From NCBI GenBank assembly GCA_028583605.1, contig CM053335.1:14536053-14600052 (forward strand): a DNA stretch of 64,000 bases. The letters run 5' to 3'. Position 1 is the first letter of the stretch. Each line of letters begins with the position of its first letter. Below, piece by piece: positions 59,691 to 64,000 of the stretch. Origin of the DNA: Dastarcus helophoroides. Taxonomy: Eukaryota; Arthropoda; Insecta; Coleoptera; Bothrideridae. The notes beneath the pieces were generated by a model, which made no database searches, had not been told where the DNA came from, and saw only the letters and a list, made by a program, of their open reading frames with translations. A program made the position numbers and the translations under genes.

Positions 59691-61180
59691 AAAGCCTCGA
59701 AATATGTTTCGCTTTCGGTCTCAAGTCGTGACCTTGAATTCTCACGAAACTTTTGGCTTTACGGTGATCGAGCTGCAGTAATAAAAGCTGCAAGAGGGAA
59801 TGTCCGTACTGAGCAACCAGCAAGGGCGATAAAAAGTCGCCAGCTTCTATAGTCAGGTTCTTTAAACGAGGGTGCACAATGCATCACCAAAAAATAAATA
59901 ACGACGTTCTTTCTTGCATCCGAATGACGAATCAAACCAGTAAAGATGCAGACTCGAATATTTATTCGTGTGATAATCTTTTTATTGTTGGTACGGAGCT
60001 GTAAACAGGCCAATAAAGTCTCGACTGTTCGTTCCCCTGATACGGATGGAGTGGATTTTAAGCAGAAGACATTCTGCAACCTAAGAAGCAATTTGGGGGA
60101 TTGACGATGGACAGTAGAATTCGTAATTTCTAAAAAACTATTCTCTTACAATCTCAAGACTTAAAAAAAATCACTCCTCGAAATTTCGAGTCAAAATTTG
60201 AAGAAAAAATCTACATTTTTGAGTATTCTGGTATAAACGAAAATCCGAAATTTTGAGTCAAAATTTTAAGAAGAAATCTACATATTTGGATTTCCTAATG
60301 ACTGGATATTTTGACCCATTTAAATTCGATGTTTTAAAAAAATATCCAAACTTGTAACGTCCAGATTTTTGGAAATTCGAAATCTAAACTCGAACCTTTG
60401 ACATTGTTATTGGAACTGCAAGTTTGAAGTCGACATTTCAAAGTAAAAGGTTAAAATTTTAAGATTTCAACTCGTGACTTCGAAAAGGAAAACCAATTTT
60501 GACTAAAAAAACGGTTTCACTAGAAAGTTCGACTTTTTTCTCGAAATTTCGACTTTTTTCTCGAAACTTAAATTTGTGGTTTTAAGAAAAAAGTTGAAAG
60601 CAGAAACGTCACCATTTTTTAGAAATTCCAAATTTCGAATCCCGAACTTCTAACATTTTTCTTAGAATTTCAAGTCTGGAGTAGAAATTTTGAGAAAAAC
60701 AGTTGAAATTTCGAGACAAAAAGTTGAAATTTCAAGATAAAGAGTTGAAATTTCGCGCTTTCGTAAAAATTCCAAATAAGATGATGCCAAATTTCTACAA
60801 AAAAAGTCGACTTTGATTTTGAAATGTTGAGGAAATTTTGACTTTAATCTCGTAGTCTGTGTTGACCAATTTTGCGAATTTCGTTCTTTTTTCATCGATT
60901 TTGAATCGATTAGCGAAAAATGCTTCCCTCTGTTGTACCAAACATGTTCCAAACTGGTTTAAATTAGCCTGGCTAAAGTTTTCGAGATCATAGCAACCGA
61001 CAGGACAATTCGACAGCCTAATCTCTAATATATTTATAGATACAGTTCATTACGTTTTTGTTTGATGCAACCAATCTCGTTCACAACGGTTGGGCCCTTT
61101 AGTCGACCTTGGATACATTCAATGCAGAAACGAGAGTGCAAGTCGTCACAAAAAAAACGAAGCCGCTGCATTGTTGAGCG
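59691..61180. other. Unique DNA, no gene identified
   Basis: Overlapping frames on both strands at 59661-60091 show no recognisable domain. At 60690-60760 a short ~21-bp word (AGTTGAAATTTCGAGACAAA) is repeated about three times. The rest is AT-rich and stop-rich. Confidence 0.5.
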
Positions 61181-61186
61181 TCTGGA

Positions 61187-61272
61187 CCATATATAGGTTT
61201 GTGGGTTATATAAGCTCGCGAATTCGCTTTTTTTTTGGTTTTTCACGGTTGGGCACATGTCTGGCAGCCAAA
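61187..61272 (+). promoter_or_regulatory. Possible promoter of the gene starting at 61,273
   Basis: TATATAAG at 61207-61214 lies 58 bp upstream of an ATG in good context (GCCAAAATGG). A second AT box, CATATATAGG, lies at about 61185. The transcript leader would include a T-run and CGGTTGGGCAC. An E-box (CACGTG) lies within the first exon at 61297. Promoter function is inferred from position only. Confidence 0.35.
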
Positions 61273-61315
61273 ATGGCAGCTGCGACGACGCGAGAGCACG
61301 TGCTTCGGAATCTAG
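61273..61315 (+). CDS. Candidate first coding exon, product unknown
   Basis: The ATG sits in a favourable context (GCCAAAATGG) and opens MAAATTREHVLRNL plus one base of the next codon. The exon then ends at CTAG followed by GTGAAC, an acceptable donor. It leaves phase 1, which matches the acceptor phase of the exon at 62157. The region is GC-richer than its surroundings. Reading through the donor instead gives a 31-codon frame ending at 61368. The amino-terminal Ala/Thr and Arg content could suit many proteins, and I do not recognise the family. Confidence 0.42.
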
Positions 61316-61683
61316 GTGAACAAGTTCGTAGCTTCTTCGTGACCGCCCTACGGAGAATATCTAATTAAGGCACCGTTTCACGGACCCTTCTAATACGAAA
61401 TCCAAATGTTTATAATTTATTTTAAATATACGTCTGTTTGATTCGGGCAATTTCGAAGAATTTGGTTAACTAATGCCCGGTTCGGTGCTTACCTGCTGCT
61501 TTCCGTTTTGGGAATGCGATTCGGTCACTTATTATTTATTCAAATCGATCGAATTTCGGAACTAACCACCTCTTGTAAGTTAAAATAAAATCGAACACAA
61601 AATTCTATTGTTTTGGTAAGTTGAGGGGCTCAATTCGAAACATTCTGAAGCAGAATTTCCCACTTTTTACACGACTTCGAAGC

Positions 61684-61760
61684 AGGACGTTGTAACGCGT
61701 GACGGTAACGCGTGATAGTCACGCGAAACCATAACTTTACCCCCTCAATTACTCAACGCG
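61684..61760 (-). repeat. Short dispersed repeat within the candidate intron
   Basis: TGTAACGCGTGACGGTAACG and CGTGATAGTCACGCGAAACC are similar to the tail of the SINE-like element at 51719-51770 and, in reverse, to its inner arm at 51615-51670. This suggests both derive from one mobile family. Confidence 0.5.
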
Positions 61761-62156
61761 CCTTAAGTTTTCACTTCAAAAAATCCTAAAACTTATGCAA
61801 ATATTATCGAATATTAAATTGAAATTGTGTTAATAAATTCAAAATTACGAAACTTAGAGTTGAAAATTAAAAAAAAAAGACGTGAAAATGGAATCTGTAC
61901 ACTCCAAGTCTTGTGCCAAAAGCAGAAATTTTGAACTTAAAATCTGAATTAAAAAATCTTACTTTTTATTAGTCACTGGAAGAAATTTACAAAAAAATTT
62001 AAGCTAAAACAGTTTAAAGAAAACTGAAAATGGAAACTAAGAATTTTGGGACAAAAATTCGTGTTTAAAGTCGATATTTTTGAGAGAAATCCAGATTTCT
62101 TCTCCATCGCCAAACGTTACTTTCAATTTGTTGATAATTGTTTCTTTCTTTTTCAG

Positions 62157-62192
62157 GAATCTTCCCCAACTTTGACGCTGATATCGTCAAAG
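62157..62192 (+). CDS. Candidate second coding exon (36 nt), product unknown
   Basis: A strong acceptor (a TTTCTTTCTTTTTCAG tract) and a strong donor (AAAG followed by GTAAGC) bound 36 nt. Joined in phase 1 to the exon at 61273, the split codon becomes Gly. The frame then continues IFPNFDADIVK and leaves one base in phase 1. All other frames give less plausible peptides, and one hits a stop. The exon is GC-richer than the AT-rich intron around it. The gene must continue beyond 64 kb, because nothing further to the right is coding. Confidence 0.45.
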
Positions 62193-62470
62193 GTAAGCAA
62201 GCTATGCGACCGCAACGTTTTCAAAACAAGGTGTGTGCTATTTGTGCTCAATCAGATTCAAACATTTCGTAAATTTCGTTCAATAAATTAAGCAAAATTT
62301 GGGTGTTTTAAAAATGTAAAAAAATTAATCAAAAATTTACTTTTTTCTTAAAAATTCTCATATAAAATTGGCGATATTGTCTAGATATTTCGAGGATTGG
62401 GAATACTGAGAAATTTGTCGAATTTATAACAAATTTGGAAATTACACTTGCCTTCAAATAAATCTAAAAA
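62193..62470. other. AT-rich intron-like DNA
   Basis: No feature recognised between the candidate second exon and the 425-bp repeat array. Confidence 0.5.
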
Positions 62471-62479
62471 CAAGGTGAC

Positions 62480-64000
62480 ATTTATAAGAAAGAAAGAAAA
62501 ATAAATTTAAAAAGAAACAATTCAAAAGAGAAACATTTCAAAGCATGAGAGTTCAAGATTGAAATTCCTCAAAATAAAAGCATTATTTTAAACATTATTT
62601 AAAATTTTAAAGCATAAAGGGGAAACGTTTTCAAAGAGATATGCTTCAAAAAAGAAAACGTTCAAAAAAGAAAACTTTTAAAAGAGTTGTTTCAGGTGAG
62701 AAACATTGAAAACAGAAATAGGTTAATACAGAAACGTTTGAAAACAGAAACACTTCTTAAAAACATATAACAAAACATCCTGAAAGTTAAATACGTCAAA
62801 TGAAAAAAAATTCAAGAGATAAACTGTTTAAAAAAGGAAACCTCGAAATAGGATTTTGTTAAAAACGTGTTTCAAAAGAAAAACACTGTAAAAGAAAGGC
62901 ACCTTAATAAAAACATATAACATATCTAAAGAGAAAAGATTCTCAAAAAGAAACCCTTCAAACATGAAACATTTCCAAACAGAAGGAGTTCATATCAGAA
63001 ACAGTTCAAAAATGAAACACCCTAAAAGAAAGCTTTAAAATGGAAACGTTTTCAAGGATAAATGCTTGAAAAATTAAACTTTCACAAAAGCGAAATCTTA
63101 AAAGAAAAAAGTTTATGTAAGAAAATTCAAAACAGAAACAAATTAATACCGAAACGTTTCAAAAGAGAAACGCTTCTTAAAACATATTTTTAAAAAAACA
63201 TTCTGAAAGATAAATACTTGAAATGAAAATAAAAATTCAAGACATAAACTATTTAATAGAGAAAAACTCAAAACAGAAACGTTTCCAAAGCATATTTCAA
63301 AAGAGAAACACTGTAAAAGAGAGGCACTTTAATGAAAATATATCTGAAGAGAAAGGATTCCTAAAAAGAAATACTTTAAAAGAGAAACATTTCCAATCAG
63401 AAGCAATTCAAATCAGAAACAGTTCAAATTTAAAGCAGTTCAAATCAGAAACAGTTCAAAAGTGAAACACCTCAAAGGAAAGTTTTAACAGGGAAACGTT
63501 TTAAAAAGTAAATGCTCGAAAAAAGAAAGCTTTCAAAGGAGAAAACCGTTGTTTTAGTTGAGAAAAATTCAAAACAGAAACAAGTTAATGCAGAAACGTT
63601 TCAACAGAGAAACACTTCTTAATAAACATTCTGAAAGATAAATACTTCAAATAAGAGAAACTTTAAGAGATAAACTTTTAAATGAGAGAAATTTAAAATA
63701 GAAACGATTTTAAAACATATTTCAAAAGAGAAACACTGTAAAATAGAGGCACTTTAATGGAAATATATCGGAAGAGAAAAGATTCCTAAAAATAAATACT
63801 TCAAAAGAGAAACATTTCCAATTAGAAGCAGTTCAATACATCAACACGTCAATACATCAAGAGAAAACTTTAAAAGGGAAACGTTTCCAAAGTAAACGGT
63901 TCAAAAAAATCAAACTTTCAAAAGAGTAAATTTTTAAAACAAAAAAAATTCAGGTGAGAAACTTCAAACAGAAACAGATTAATACAGAAATGTTTCAAAA
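62480..64000 (+). repeat. 425-bp tandem repeat built from ~11-13-bp words, runs off the window
   Basis: GAAACATTTCAAAAGAGAAA-like words fill the region. At a larger scale TTCAAAAGAGAAACACTGTA (or variant) recurs at 62871, 63296 and 63721, exactly 425 bp apart. The same order of flanking variants follows each time (AGGCACTTTAATG, AAGATTCCTAAAAA, ACATTTCCAATCAGAAG). At least 3.5 units are present. No coding exon. Confidence 0.92.

Noticed and set aside
59661..60091. Overlapping frames on both strands (63 and 110 codons)
   Set aside because: Both strands are open over the same bases, which is typical of chance in a short GC-richer patch. No domain or splice evidence.

Overview
The window looks like repeat-saturated eukaryotic nuclear DNA, most likely from an arthropod and probably an insect. 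It is AT-rich, has no operons or dense ORFs, and shows spliceosomal-type exon boundaries. It contains arthropod-style core promoters (TATA about 30 bp upstream of a TCAGT initiator), a tRNA-derived SINE-like head and an LTR. It also has long purine pentamer satellites whose core, (AAGAG)n, is the same as a known Drosophila heterochromatin satellite. I cannot name the species. Well over half of the 64 kb is tandem repeat, as expected for pericentromeric or other heterochromatin, or for giant satellite-filled introns.

Layout. 1-2.0 kb: single-copy DNA. 2.0-2.7 kb: a (TTC)n microsatellite. 3.2-9.1 kb: two arrays of an ~80-85 bp satellite (family A) separated by 1.6 kb of AT-rich DNA. 10.06-19.69 kb: a 173-bp satellite (family B) with four successive higher-order domains (tetramer ~695 bp, dimer 346 bp, ~653 bp multimer, then plain monomers). 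19.7-22.8 kb: unique sequence with a probable solo LTR that carries heat-shock-element-like sites, followed by a good candidate internal coding exon. 22.84-23.86 kb: an element with ~120-bp terminal inverted repeats. 24-32 kb: satellite family C, including a very regular 366-bp palindromic repeat that shares sequence with the interior of that element. 32.9-36.4 kb: mostly unique sequence.

36.4-58.6 kb: five purine-only (GA-rich) satellite blocks, all with purines on the + strand, totalling about 11.9 kb. They are separated by AT-rich degenerate DNA and by unique islands at 40.8-43.3 and 49.5-52.5 kb. The last block sits inside a 117-bp tandem array. That array turns around at ~58.32 kb, so that a short pyrimidine block appears in mirror order. 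59.3-64 kb: a degraded mobile-element tail, then a possible gene start. Two short exons (61,273-61,315 and 62,157-62,192) join in a single frame. A 425-bp tandem repeat follows and runs off the window.

No complete protein-coding gene, rRNA, canonical tRNA or CRISPR array is visible. The very long open frames in the GA blocks are repeat artefacts. The coding content I can support is three candidate exons, all of unknown product. If real, they belong to genes whose introns are filled with satellites.
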